Below, one piece after another: positions 24,552 to 37,800 of a DNA stretch of 64,000 bases. A program made the translations under genes and the position numbers. The stretch comes from Pempheris klunzingeri (taxonomy: Eukaryota > Chordata > Actinopteri > Acropomatiformes > Pempheridae), in the NCBI RefSeq assembly GCF_042242105.1, contig NC_092030.1, positions 8,092,501-8,156,500 on the forward strand, written 5' to 3'. The number at the start of each line of letters is the position of its first letter. Positions within the stretch are counted from its first letter, which is position 1. Under the pieces are notes generated by a model. It worked only from the letters and a program-made list of their open reading frames with translations, was not told the origin of the DNA and searched no databases.

Positions 24552-27500
24552 ATGGACGCCTTAAAGCTGATGAAGGAGCTGCGGGTGAACTTTGAGCAGG
24601 AGGTTCATTATGTCCCTAAAGAGACGGGGCTGAGCCTCATCGAATCCACAATGCAGGTGAGCATCTCGATCCGATGTAGAGGCAGTACATAGGAATGTTG
24701 TTCTCAACGTGTGTAGATGTCTTTATTTTTCATTGTCCTGTTGATTAATGAAGTCTACAATTATCATGTACTAGTATGACTAAGGAGGCGTCTTTGTTTT
24801 CCAGGACGACAGTCGGATCTCCGCCAAGTGCAGAGACGCCAAAGTGGAGGACCTGTGGAGCCTGACCAGCTTCTTTGGTTACAGCACGCAGACCTTTGTC
24901 CTGGCTGTTAACCTGCTGGACAGATTCCTCGCCATGATTAGGGTACGAGGTGCTCACACCTGATAGGACCAGACACAAGACCCTTTAGCTCTTGTTTTTA
25001 AGAGAGTCTGGTGACACTATTTGGCTGCGTTACATGGTTTGTAAAAGCGTGAAACCTCTCTGGTGTCATTTTACACATACAGAAGTAAACAAGTTTAACC
25101 AATTATATTGTTCATTTCAGCTGGTTACAGGATTCAGCTTGAAATTGTACATTATAAGCAGTACAGAATTTATAAAAGACTTGTTAATAAATCACTCCCC
25201 ACATATCTAATTAGTTTCTAATCAGTTTTGACAAATCCAAAACGACAGCATGAAGAGTATTTTAATAAATGGTGGTTTGTTTCTCATGTGTTGTCTACCT
25301 CAGATCCAGCCGAAGCACCTGTCCTGCGTCAGCGTCTGCTGCCTCCACATGGCGGCCAAAGTGACAGAGGAGGAGTGCAACCTGACGCCCATTGACGAGC
25401 TCATCCGCATCGGACAGTGCAGGTTCACTGTGTCCGACCTCGCCCGCATGGAGAAGATCGTCGCAGAGAAGCTCAACTTCAAGTCCAAAGCCATCACTGC
25501 CTTAACCTTTCTGCACTTGTACCACCAGATCATACTTTCACACTCCACAGACAGGTGAGACCATCATGTGTACGGAGTTACGTGCAACTTAATACCCTTT
25601 AAATCAGCTGTTGGATTTACTGGTGTCAGTTCATTTCTATGAGAATCTGCCTGCTGGAGATAGAAAATCCAGTCAAAATGTAGTCGATTTTACTTTTTCT
25701 TCAATATAATAGGTTTACAGACCTTGTTGAGGCACAGTCAGGATTATGACAGGATTTTTCTCATGAATGTCAACACAAAATACCAGAGTTCACATTAGTG
25801 TGTTAACACAAAGACTTTACCATGATTTAATTGGCGGAGCTTCTCCACACCACTACTTGTTTGTCACAGCAGCTCCATTTGATGAAGGGCAGCAGTTGGC
25901 TATCGGGCTATTTGACTGGAGTGCACTTAAAAGACCGGTTGTTGCCACTGACTGAGACACACCTTAGTGGCACAACACTAGCACACTGTATTGTTTTCAG
26001 TATACCCAGGTGCCCTTTGGGTCAGAAGTCAACACAAAGGGTTTACATCAGATTTAGCAAGTGTGTGGGGTACATCATTGACCTGAAAACACACTTGACT
26101 ATGTGTGTGTGTGTGTGTGTCAACAGGAAGGAGACTCTAAGCCTTGAGAAGCTGGAGGCTCAACTCAAAGCCTGCCTGTGCCGGATCTCCTTCTCCAAAG
26201 CAAAGGTAGGGATTCGCTGCAGGGGTCAAAGGTCAGACTGGATTATAGCAGCTCAGCAGTCTAATGAGATGCTCATATTAGTTCTGTTCTGTCGCCATTA
26301 GTTTGACAACAACACCTGGACTCTGGTGAAATGGTAAACATGTTTGTTCTTCTGTCTCCCTCTGTCTGTCCGTCCAGCCGTCCGTCCTAGCCTTGTCTCT
26401 CCTGAGGCAGGAGATTGAAGCTGTTCAGTCGGATGACATGTTGGAAATAGCCTTTCACATCCAGAGACACTTAAAGGTAAACATGCATAGCTCTATTACA
26501 CATTCTCACTATCACACTAGTACTCATTCAGGGACAGAAACACCTGGTGGAAACTTGATGTAGTGAAAAACATAAACAACAGACGAAAAAGCACTGAGAA
26601 CTGCAGACTGGAGCAAATACATTTAAATGAAGGGAAATGAGAATCTGGAGGCTTAATTTCACAGGACTAGTGGTTTCACAAAAGAACAGTGGGATCAGAT
26701 GCAAACAGGAAAGCTTTTTGGGACCAGCCACACAGGCTTACTACTATTTACTGATCGAAAAGACAAGTGAACACAACATAGACTCACACATAGTTGTATT
26801 CTGAATAGCAGCAAGGGTGTGTGCACTTATTTTTAGCCCAGCTCTAGTCCAAAACATTTTTCTACTGACCATGTTGGTTATGTAACCTGGTATCGTTCAT
26901 TGTGACTGCTCGATTCCACACATTAGAAGAGAAAATAGACCTGAAAATGCCTCCAATCATGGTGGGATTTCTGTAAACTGCCAACTGTTGACACTTGGAA
27001 TAGTAATAACTTCAGACTTCTATACCCAGTGACCTGAATAAAAGTACATTTGAAAAAAGAACCCTTGCTTTTTTCCAGTACTGGTGTGATCTTGTGATGC
27101 ATTTTTTCTAACTCCTTCTGACAACACTTGAAGATTCAGGTGCTACATGACCAGCTGATCATGTTTCTGCACACACCTACAGATGCTGTTTTAACCTGGT
27201 TTCTCCTAACCTCCTGACCTGGAAAAAGAAACCAGGTTTCTATTTACAGGAACACTTTTGAAAGCAGTGCGCTGTTAGGTGTAATGTACTGAAACGTAGT
27301 TATGTCAGTCAGTGAATAGGGCAGAGGGCCAAACGGTGAATCTGAACTGCTCTGTGGTTCTTTCAGATTGTCGACAGTGAGCTGCTGCTGTGGAGTGAGC
27401 GTGTGGCTCTCTGTCTGTCGGAATACGCCTCCCCTGAATGCAGCAAACCCAACCACAGGAAGCTGCAGTGGATCGTCTCACGGCGGACTGCCAAGAACCT

Positions 27501-29331
27501 GCACAGCTACCGCAGCGTCCCTGAGCTGCCCACCATCCCAGAGGGCTGCTGGGACGAGAGCGAGAGGTCAGAGCCCCAAACGCACCTGAGCAAGATACCG
27601 ACACTGTCAGGGCCCTAAACGCACCTGAGCAAGACACTGTCAGGGCCCTAAACGCACCTGAGCAAGACACTGTCAGGGCCCTAAACGCACCTGAGCAAGA
27701 CACTGTCAGGGCCCTAAACGCACCTGAGCAAGACACTGTCAGGGCCCTAAACGCACCTGAGCAAGACACTGTCAGGGCCCTAAACGCACCTGAGCAAGAC
27801 ACTGTCAGGGCCCTAAACGCACCTGAGCAAGACACTGTCAGGGCCCTAAACACACCTGAGCAAAATACTAACACTGTCAAGGCCCTAAACGCACCTGAGC
27901 AAGATACCAAAACTGTCAGGACCCTAAACGCACCTGAACAAGATACCAAAACTGTCTGAACCACAAAAGCATCTGAGTAAATTTAAAAAAAGAAGCACAT
28001 CCTTCACATAAGATTTAGTACAAAAGTACACAAAAAAGAGTCACTATTGAGTTGTTCAACCAAAACGCTAAAAAACAATCACTCTCAATGACTTTAGTTG
28101 GATTCAGGATGCAGACGTCAGACTGACATGTGACCTGACTGGAAAGTACCAAATACACCTGACGACAGCAGAGGCCTTTAGAATTAAAAGGAACAAGACA
28201 CACCGTGTGTGTCATCACACACACACCCAATGTTTCAGTTTCTATAGCAATGCCACACTGAGAGGCTGTAAAAAGTGTATCTTGAAGGTTGATTTGGATC
28301 AGTGAGAAGTGACAATTTTAACTTATTTCTGGAGAAAAGGACTCGCGGTAAACCATGAATCACTAGTGGATTAAATGGGCGCTTTTCAATTCAGAGGTGA
28401 GCTTTTTACAGTGTGTGTGTGCAATAACACTCCACTGAGGCAACCAGCTGTGCAGCAACACACAAGTTTCTGATGTGTTGTAACAAGACGTCACACAGAC
28501 CAGCCCCTCTGGCTGTCTCATGTGTGAGTCAATGGTCACGTCCCACTGACAGACGTTTCCATGATGTCACATGACGGCAGAGCACGTCGCCTTTATGCAA
28601 CACAGAAAGGAAAAAAGGAACCAAAGCTCTTGAAGACTTTTCCCAGCTGCCTGCTGTAAACGGTGATCATTAACTCAGAGCAGTTCAAACTGAAACTAGA
28701 AATGTGTTGATCATCATATTGTTTAACAGACTGACAGTCAGCTGAGTCACATGTCAGAACATGAGATCAGCAGCAGATAGTCTGTTTCTTTTTACTCATC
28801 CTTGTTCTTGTCAAATCATGTCAACTCTTCCCGTCTGTCCCAGTGGGACAAAAATATTAAGAAGCTCAGGAGTCCTAAATTCTTCAGAGGGCAAAGTTAT
28901 TGTCACTGTTGGTTAATCCAGATTTCTTTAACACTGCATCGTATTTCTTATTTCGTATTCAGGCCTTTAGTCCTTCAGAAATGACAAAGTAGCTCGCAAG
29001 CCGAACTAGACCGCACAGTTCAGAATCATTGACCGTTGTTTTCCACCAAGCAGACAAGTCTTAAATGCATTAGACATTAGAAACCCTATGAGGCAGAATC
29101 AACACCTCACCTGAAACTGATTTAAGCCTTTAATCAGACTGCCAGCCGTGTGTCAAACCTCTCTGTATGACTCTGTCAATCTGTTTATGTCTCTACAGTG
29201 AGGATTCTTGCGAGGACGCGATGAGTTCGGGTGAGGAGTCTCTCAGCAGCTCTCTGGGCAGCGATGCTGAGGGGCCCTTCTTCCCTCTGCACCTCCGCCG
29301 CCAAAAACACCGCCAACACCTCGATGCCTGA
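24552..29331 (+). CDS. ccng2: Cyclin G2, complete coding region
   Basis: Coding exons: 24552-24656, 24805-24942, 25304-25554, 26127-26205, 26378-26476, 27367-27566, 29199-29331 (stop TGA). Phases join into 334 residues, close to human CCNG2 as I recall it. The N-terminus (KETGLSLIES), cyclin box (AVNLLDRFLAMI, QPKHLSCVSVCC, VSDLARMEKIVAEKLNF, ALTFLHLYH) and LEAQLKAC are shared with cyclin G1. The C-terminus (ELPTIPEG, SEDSCED, SSGEESLSSSLGSD) is specific to G2. The start is in a good context (G at -3, G at +4). The exon carrying it begins at 24506 after CTTTTGCAG, so the leader is split. Cyclin G2 is an unconventional cyclin that restrains the cell cycle and binds PP2A B' subunits; this is family knowledge. 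The last donor (AG/GTCAGA) is weak and abuts a minisatellite. Confidence 0.95.
26101..26121. repeat. (TG)n tract at a ccng2 3' splice site
   Basis: About nine TG units end just before TCAACAG, the acceptor of the 79-nt exon at 26127-26205. Confidence 0.9.
27567..27975 (+). repeat. 33-bp minisatellite in the last intron of ccng2
   Basis: Eleven to twelve tandem copies contain CCTAAACGCACCTGAGCAAG followed by ACACTGTCAGGG. The inner units are 33 bp and nearly identical; the outer ones carry a 6-bp expansion (AAGATACC...) and more changes. The first copy begins exactly at the splice donor of exon 27367-27566, whose GTCAGAGCCC aligns with the repeat's GTCAGGGCCC. Because 33 is divisible by three, a long open frame appears on the minus strand; it is not a gene. 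Confidence 0.95.
27976..29198 (+). other. ccng2: Rest of last ccng2 intron
   Basis: Unique-looking intronic sequence between the minisatellite and the acceptor at 29198. No further exon or element is recognised. Confidence 0.6.
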
Positions 29332-30783
29332 TGCCACTGCCGCCATGTGCCTCGCAGTCTCCGCCCTCTCCCTCAGACTTCTTTTGCTGAAGTCTTTAAT
29401 TTATATATCATTATGGTTTAATAAGCTCTGGTGCTGGTGGAGAATCTCACAACAACTGGCAGCTGAGCAGTCCAAACTCTTCCTGGTAGACTTGGTAGAT
29501 TTTAGTTTGTAGATGTGTTGGTGCATGTTGAGCTGTCACATTCCAGGATGCAAGGGTTTAAGGATATTCACGAGATATTAGATGAAATTCAGTCGACACT
29601 GCAGCGGCTGGTCTTCATGGTGCTGAGCTAGCAGTAGTCATTTAAAGTCCTTCTGAACGCTCAGCTCAGACCAGAAACAGAAAAAAAAAAAAGTGCTAAA
29701 ATGTGCTGTTTATTTAATAGAATGGTTTTTTGACTGTTATTAATCAGACTGTTTTTATTAAGGTTAAGGAGTTTTCCTGATACACACAAACAGAGAACAG
29801 CTGATCAATCATCCTTTTGTGCGTGTGTGTGTGTGTTTTCGCAGACTTAATGATCTTATCAAGATGACAAATTATGCTATTTTCAATGCTCATATTGATC
29901 TGAGAGGCTTAGTTTCATTACTTCAGAAGTCAGTTTGTCTGAGAAAGACATTTAGTCCAGTTCAGCACTGAAGGTGTCCAGAGTTTCCAGATCAGAGTTG
30001 AAAACAAAATTTTAGCTTCATTTGTTGATGGAGATTTGACAGAACTGTTAGCGAGCGTGGCTGTTCATGGTCTGTAGTTCAGTTGCACTTGCATCGTTTG
30101 CTTTTGACGTCAATTCAAATGTTAAACGGACAGACTGGAGGTTCCGCTTAATGTCTGAAGGGAAACAAATTGAGCGTTCAGAGCTCGAGCTCAGCCAGCC
30201 CTTTGACAGGACAGCGGGGCGCCGGGCCTCGCCTAAAAGGCAACAGGGAGACAGATCTGAATCAGCTCTGAAACAGTTGGATTTAAACCCTGCTGAGCAC
30301 AGGCTGTTCACGTAAAAATATTCACTAAGTATGTGTTTGTGGATGTGTGTGCGTACGACCCTGGTTTGAATTCAAAGTTGCCAATTTTAGGATGTAGCTT
30401 TAAAAAAGTATTTGGCGTTTTGAGAGAATGTTGTATTAAAGTAATGCTGACTGTGTCAAAAAAGCCTAAAAAAAATGTCAAAAATGTAAAAAAGTTAATA
30501 TAAAAACGTGTAAAACTGTAAATGATGTACAAAAAAAATCTGTTAATAGTTCTTTGTAGATACTAAGTTATTTATTCTTTGTCACCTGTACTGAAAAAAG
30601 AAAATCTTATAAAAATATTATTTTTTATCCATTGTCTGTCTCTTTTCTTCCATCATGTCTGGAAAAGAAAATGATTGTTTGAAAAAAATCTTGATTTCAT
30701 TTCCTCAAAATCAGCTTTATTAATTTATGAGGCTTTACCGGTTTCCTGTTTTTTAATAACATTGGTCGTCTTTGAGTCGAGAT

Positions 30784-30789
30784 TTTATT
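30784..30789 (-). terminator. taf1c: Candidate polyadenylation signal of taf1c
   Basis: TTTATT on the plus strand is AATAAA on the taf1c strand. It is the nearest canonical hexamer after the taf1c stop at 31877, about 1.1 kb away. Another is at 30716-30721. Confidence 0.4.
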
Positions 30790-31338
30790 GAAAAAAAGAA
30801 CTGTTTTGTTAAGAAAACGTAGAAAGGATTTATAAAAAAGAATCTTGGCGAGCAAGGTGTACTTTCTTTTACCATTAAAAAAAACAGTCACGTCTGAGAA
30901 ACAACTGGCAAAGTAAAATATCAAATAACAGCCTGACTCTCTGTGAAAACACGATTCCACTTTCAACAAAACAAACTCAAGTATTTCCAGATACTAGATA
31001 CATGTTGATTTTGATAAATCAGGAATCCCAGGTTTTTATCCTTTTACTCTGGTGTAAAAATTCAGCATCTCGAGGAAAGCAGCCGATCACAGCAGCAGCT
31101 CGTCAGCACAGACAGCTCACAAGAAAAAGACCAACTGCTGCACACACACTGCCAGGACCAGGCTGAGCGAGTCCTTTCAATCCCAACAATTCATTCCTTT
31201 TTCTCTGATCATGTAGGCTAATAAAAATCAGTTTGATGCTGCTACTTTATACATTAAATGCTTCATTTTAAAGCTACGTCTTCTGTCTGACTGTGTAGAA
31301 CTCTGGCTGCTTTACTGATCTTTTCCCCTCTTCATTTC

Positions 31339-31344
31339 AATAAA
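31339..31344 (+). terminator. ccng2: Candidate polyadenylation signal of ccng2
   Basis: AATAAA within TTTCAATAAACTGACC, the first canonical hexamer downstream of the ccng2 stop. Confidence 0.45.
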
Positions 31345-31876
31345 CTGACCACTGTAACTCATCTCGACGGCGGTGTTTTGAAACGAAGGCCAAACCAGTA
31401 AAACTGAGACATCAGCTCTGGGCCCTGCAGTGTAAATGCCTCATGAAAAGCAATATGAGTGCAGCAGCCTGAGTGAGAGCTCAGATGACTTGACATTCCT
31501 TGGTTACATCACACACACATTAATGAACAGCAAATAGAAAAACAAATAGAATAAATTCTGCTCAGTCCTACCAATCCAGTCTGCAGGCCGTCTTCGTCAG
31601 CCTTCAGATGTCTTCATGGATCACCGGCACTGTGGTGGAACCTTTTCCAAAATGCAGTTAGTTTATATTCCTCCATTAGGTCCAGTTTGCATGTCCACTT
31701 TTGAAAAGTGCAATCCCAGTTAATAAAACCATTATAGATCTATTATCTAAACCACGAGGCACTTGATGACGCAGAAAATCAGACAAAAAACTGCCCAGCC
31801 GCTTGTGCTTGGTTTCCTAAGTTGATATAAACACCAAGTATTCCAAATGATGGGCTTCTCCTCTGGGGCCCACGAA

Positions 31877-34800
31877 TCAAAATCCCATTCGAGACTTCTT
31901 CTTGGGTTGTGATGCCTGTCGACCCTGTGATCTCTGGGAGAGGGACAGAGACTGGGAGAACCCCGACCAGACGGAGGTGTCCTGGGACAGATCCACCCTG
32001 ATGCTCCTCTGAGGGACAGACTGGGAGCTGTGGAGCTGAGAGGAAGAGGCCACAGGTGGAGGTGGGGGGTCGCTACTGCCCTCATCCAAAAAGTAACCGT
32101 CATGCTGCGAGGGCTCATCCTGGAAACAGACAGGAGACAGTTGTTGCTAGCTTAAAAGGCAAATGGCATTTCTGTATCTCCAAAGTGTCGTTCTTCCTTG
32201 TGGCCTAAGGATTTCAGACGCCGATCATACGATTACGCTGATATGTACGATCACCAGTATCAGCCTGGTGTACTGCTGCACAGCCCTGCCAGCTACAGCC
32301 ATCACAGGCCTGCAGCCGAGCACTAGCTCAGTGCACAGCAGCAGCACCAGTCCCAGACAGTATTTGGGAAAAACAAAAGTGTGGTTTGCGGTTGCTTGAC
32401 GCAGGTCAGCTTGTCAATAGTGCGGTATTGCAATATTACGCTTGTTGTCACCATTCAGTGGCCATATTTCAGTCTCTAGTTTTCATGGATATAACCATAG
32501 ATATAGAAACATGGATACTGCATTGTTTAGGTCACCTGCTTCTGCGTGGCCGCCATATTGGGGAGGGCAGGAACCGCTAGTAAACTATATAGAGAGATGT
32601 GGACTTCACTACACAAGAGACCAACTGATTTTGATGAAATATGGTTTGCAATAGATGGGAGAAATTTAACATGACACTGGTTACTGGCGACGAGGGGGTG
32701 GCTCCAATCAGCTCTGTGCCAAAACATTCACTGTAAATGGCCACAACTTCACCTGAGACATGCAGGTTCTTGATCGATATCATTGCGTTGTATGATATTT
32801 TAGTATCATATTCTACTAATGTAGCATTCTAGTATAGAATGGTATACCATGTGGTACGATGGAAAGTGTCCTGCAGAATTAAGTGAATGTTCAGAATCTA
32901 CCAGTTAGCATGTTGTTGGCGTAGTTAAGTTAAGACAGGCTCTCAGTTTCGGGGAGTTTTGGGCCAATTTGTCACCGTCTCACCCCTCCCAACAACAGGA
33001 CACTGCATAATGCTGGTCTGGGACCTGCCCAGGTAATGTGAGGGGCTTACAGATTTAATTTTAAAAACTTTTAAGGATCTATTCATAGGCTCAGACTACT
33101 CCAACAATTTCAAACATTAAAACCTATACGATTGCGTCACTACTTTCTGAGCAGGACCACAATATCCAATGAGATGGAAGTCCCAGAGCACATGCTGCTG
33201 CTGCTGCTGGCAATCAACAGTAAACATTCTAGCCATTGAGGCTAAAAGCAGCTAGCATACTACTGTTCTAGATATTAAAGCTGCTAAGGAACAGACAACC
33301 AGTGTTGACGGCGTCTGTCACTGCGAAGCATTACTAAAGGAACTGTGTCCGTCTGTTCTGCTTCGATAACAAGCATGACTGAGATTAACACGGCTGTGCA
33401 GGTTGGTGTTAAACTGCCTTACAGAAAAACATGGAAACAATTCTTTTACCATCATGAGGAAGTTACCTGCTCCTCTAGTATTGTTAGTGGCACACCTACA
33501 TGACATTACTGAACACGTCGCCTCTTACCTGTGGTGCAAACAGAGAGCTGAGGTAGTCGTCGGCTGCACGTTTGTTCCTCCTCTGATTAGCGGCTGTGGG
33601 GTCCAGTTTTGGCGTCTGGGGCAGGGAGAGGATGAGGGAGCTGCTGGGAATCTGCTGGTCACCTTCTTGCTCTCTAACACGTAGCGGTGTAGCAGATGGC
33701 GTGGGGACAGGGCTGTCAGTTTGCACGGAGGGGGGTGTCATGGCTCTTGGCCTCCTGCCCTTCCAAAAGCCCCCCCACTGAGATTGAGCACTTTCGGAGT
33801 CCGACCATGCCTGCTGGCTTGTTGCAGAGGACCAGCCTGTCGCATCTGAGAAATCATCCAACTCTGACTGGTAGCTCAAAGATGAGGTGAAGCTCCCGGA
33901 CAGATCCAGGCGTTGGCCGGCGGCTCTCCTCGCCCCCTTCTCCATTCTCCTCTTCCTTTTCAGAGCCGCCACCTTTTTCTCTCTGTTCAGCCCCAGGTGG
34001 TTATCCCACCATGCTCGCCATGCTTCCTCCCCCTGCCAGGAGACAGTCAGACGGTGGCTGAGCTCATCTGTCCAGATTTCCGTGTCCACAAGGTTTGGTA
34101 AGTGCACCGCCTCTGGAGCCTCGAGGGAGGCAGAGACCGCACTGTGAACCAGCAGCGAGCGTTTAGACATGCACGCTTTCAGGTCACGCTTCAGGCTGTG
34201 CATGCGCTCCTCTTCTGTCGGATCTCTCCCTTCACTGTCAGACAGCTGGAGGAGGCCTTCAGATTTCATTGTGAAGTGCTGTAGGCAGCGCGGGCGGGGC
34301 TTCTTTTCACGACTCTTTTGCATCAATTTCTGGAGCCAACGCTTCCATGTGACAAGAGCGCTGCTGCTGAGCTTTACGGGAGACTGCAACGTGGTGAGAC
34401 CAACGTAACTCAATCTGCTGGAGCCTGAATCTGCTTCCTCAGTATTATCTTTACCAAGCTTTCCATCTCTCACACCTGCATCCAATTCACCTACTTGATC
34501 TGGCTCTGGATCATCATTTATGACAACCTGCAGCCGCAAATGCTTCAGGTTTCGACCTCTGTCTATCGACTCTGACTCCTCAGAGGAAGAGTCAAAGTAC
34601 ACATTCAGTGTTCGCTGTTCCTTCACTGGTGTTTCAGCTACAAACCTCCGTGCAGTCGGACCCTGGGTTGGAGCGACTACATCTTCATCGTCTGATGTGT
34701 CTGATACAACCAGCTGAGTTTCCTCACGAGTTGGTTGTGGCTGTCTTTTGGCTTCTTGTTGAGGCAGCGGTTCGGTCTCTGCTGCTGGAGGTTGGGAGGT

Positions 34801-37800
34801 GTCAGGCTGCTCAGGCTCCAGGATCTGGTAGAAAATATCTCCTGCCTCCGTCAGCTGGAGGACACAGACACACTCTTCACCAGTTGCGTCTCTTCCTCCT
34901 TTCTTATGGATACAAGTCAGACCTGATAACGAAACAAAGAAGTTCAGCTACATCTTAAATGACTTTTGAGATGCTGCATATAGAAATTGTTTTAAATTCA
35001 TTGGTTGCAATGGACGATACACACTTCCCCATGCTTTGTCAACTTCACTACATTTTTCCTCAATTCATATTACAACATAATTAAAATTACAAATTTCTAC
35101 AACACAGAAACATTCACACAAGCCGTCTCCATTCACACCTGCGGCAGGTAAGGACAATCTGCTGGTTGCCGTGTCCAGGCGGTGAGGGATCTGGACAGGA
35201 AGTTGGTCCAGGCTGTCTCTGGGTCTGAGCAGAGCTTGAGGAAGACCTTGACTGAAACAGGCTTCTGCTCTGCCACCTGAACACACAGGGGGTTTAAACC
35301 AGAGTGTTAGTACAGAGCCTGAATGCTCTTCAGATTACAAATCGACTTGATGGAAAATCAGTTTAAGCTGAACAGAAATATCAAAATCTATTTCATTTGC
35401 TCTCATCACATCGCCCCCCGTTGACTGACCTGAGTACTGCAGCAGTGTGATCTCCTGATAACTGTGGGAGCCCAACAGGACCTTTGTGGTCCTAGCCCCA
35501 CCCCCTGCTGAGCCAGAGGTGGCGCCGCCAGGAATGATGTGACAAAACATGGGGGGGGACTGCATCATGTGATCCCACTTGAGCATGGGCACGCCAGGGA
35601 AACGCTCGTCCACAATGTAGGCCGAACACTGAGAGAAAGAGAGAGATGTGTAGTCGCAGACAGGAATTAAATGTTTAGGATGATTACCTGACTCATCATA
35701 TCCAAGTTTAACTTTTCATATTCTATCAACAACTGAAGTGGATCAGCATCAGAGTTTTGAAGCGTGACCTCCAGTATTTTAAGAAAGTAGCTTTGAGGGA
35801 AGAAAATACAGTTGATTGTTTCATTGAGTCAGACACATTGAAGTGTTTATCTTCTGGTCATTTCAAGTAGGAGCTGCAGACTTCAGGAGGATCAACAGGA
35901 TCTCTGACTTTTGGTATTTTGTTTCACTTCATAATGCGTTCTAATAATGAGTCACTGGAAAAAAGGGAGATGAGGTCAGAATAATGATACACTGCCCACC
36001 CCGCATGCTCGTGGCGTCCACATGGACATCGTGGCTCCTGCTGTGCTGCGACTGGCAGCTTCATCTGTCTACATTGAGTTTGCCTTTGATAATGGCTGTC
36101 ATATAAAAGTAAAAACACAGTGGACGGTGTATGATGCTGCTGTAATGATGTCAATATGACCATCTCAGATCATTTTCACAGTCTAATTTGCCTGTGAACT
36201 GCATGCATCTTGCAAAAAACAAACCAAAAAAACAACAACCCCAAAAACCAAACCAAAAACAAAAATAGGCTGCATGAAAAGAGCACCGGAGCTGTGCTGC
36301 CTGTGTGGCTGCTCTATACAAAAAACGATAAAGACTAACAGGTTCTGCAAGACACACACACACACACACACACACCTTATTCTAAACTAAAACATTTGTG
36401 TATCTGTTCTGCATGTGGACCATGAGGGGCTTATATCTTAGATTCCATTATCCAACCCTGTGTTGTAAAAAGCCAAATTACCTCGACACCTTGATTTGAC
36501 AAAATGTTAAACCACTGAAAACTCTTAAAAGAATTAGCTGGCTGTATGCCATGTGTGAGCACAAGTTCTCATTTGAAATAGGATGCAGAAATGAACGACA
36601 ATTCAACCCCTTCACTTGTTGGTCCCATGTTAGGAGATCCTGATATGCACCTGTGTGGTAATGAGCAGGTACTGCACCATTCCATCAACTGAAAATAACC
36701 TACCCGGCTTGAACATCATTTTAGGCACATTTCTTCAAATTCAACCAGACATATTTGGTAATTTTGGGGATTTTAAGTTTAGGACAAGGATTTAAAAGTC
36801 CCGTGCGTTTGACAAACGTTTATGTTTACATGTAATATTGTATTAATATTCATCTACCTGAGTGGTAATGAGGTGGTGGAAGGAATGGGCATCTCCCAGA
36901 TATCTGGACAGAATGAGTCTCTCCCCACTGCGACACTCCGCGATGCTGCTGATACGAAACAGAGTGTGACCGACGACAGGATTCACCTGGACAGACGGAG
37001 GAGGGAGGGGAGGTGAAAGGATAAGGACGTGGGCTAAAGAATTAAATTTCACTTCACGATAAACCTATTTATGCACATGGAATCTGAAATGGGGCCACTT
37101 TTAAAGCTTAAAAGCAATCAAATTAAGTATTCACAAGGAGACCACATCACCCACCCCTTGACTCACCCTAATGTCTGTGAGTTCCACCCCCGTCCTGTCT
37201 GCATACAGCATCACTCTTGGGTGGGCAGAGAACTCGCACCATCGCCATGGCGACTTGGCATTGAAGTACAGGTTGCTGTCTTCCTCCCGAACATTCTGCA
37301 TTCTGATGGGGCAGAGTGTCACTTTGCTTTTGCTATGGACTTCAAACAACCTCCTCTCTTAAAAAAAAAAACATACCAACACCCTCACCCTCTGCCGACA
37401 GTCCACAGGTGTGCTGCTCCGCTCTCACTTGCCACCAGAACTTCACCTAAAACATGAGGACTGACAGCACACAGCAGAGACACCTTTTCTTCAGTTGGAG
37501 CATCTCTCAGAACTCAAGGACTTTACTTCTGTCTCCGACCTTAAAAGGCAGCGCCTTCTCCTTGATAATCACTCACCTGACGCTGATGCAGGTCGCGACC
37601 TCTCTAGTGTTGATGACTTGTAGCAGACGAGGTTTGCTGCTTTCACTGGACCGCCAAACTCCACACAAGTGATCTGACCGCACGCCAACGCAAGCTGCAG
37701 ACAACAAACAAGCACACATTAAAATGTCTGCACAGCCTGGAGGAACCACGTGCAACTCCTGATGACATTTCTAGATGTTTTTTTGTTCTTACAGTCGTTG

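Larger units (their letters stand above)
29332..31344 (+). other. ccng2: Presumed 3' UTR of ccng2
   Basis: After the stop there is a long AT-rich stretch with several ATTAAA-like hexamers (30435-30440) but the first AATAAA on the plus strand is at 31339-31344. Further ones are at 31550-31555 and 31722-31727. A 2-kb UTR is plausible for this gene but not shown by the sequence. Confidence 0.5.

Noticed and set aside
27305..27964. 219-codon open frame on the minus strand with SCSGAFRALTV repeats
   Set aside because: It is produced by the 33-bp minisatellite in a ccng2 intron; the unit length is a multiple of three, so any stop-free frame stays open. It overlaps a ccng2 coding exon antisense and has no known relatives.
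33403..34958. Several plus-strand open frames opposite the long taf1c exon
   Set aside because: They are antisense shadows of the long taf1c coding exon; none has homology or splice context.
37131..37457. 128-codon plus-strand frame at 37071-37457
   Set aside because: Antisense to taf1c exons 37353-37167 and 37460-37389, which match TAF1C with proper splice sites.
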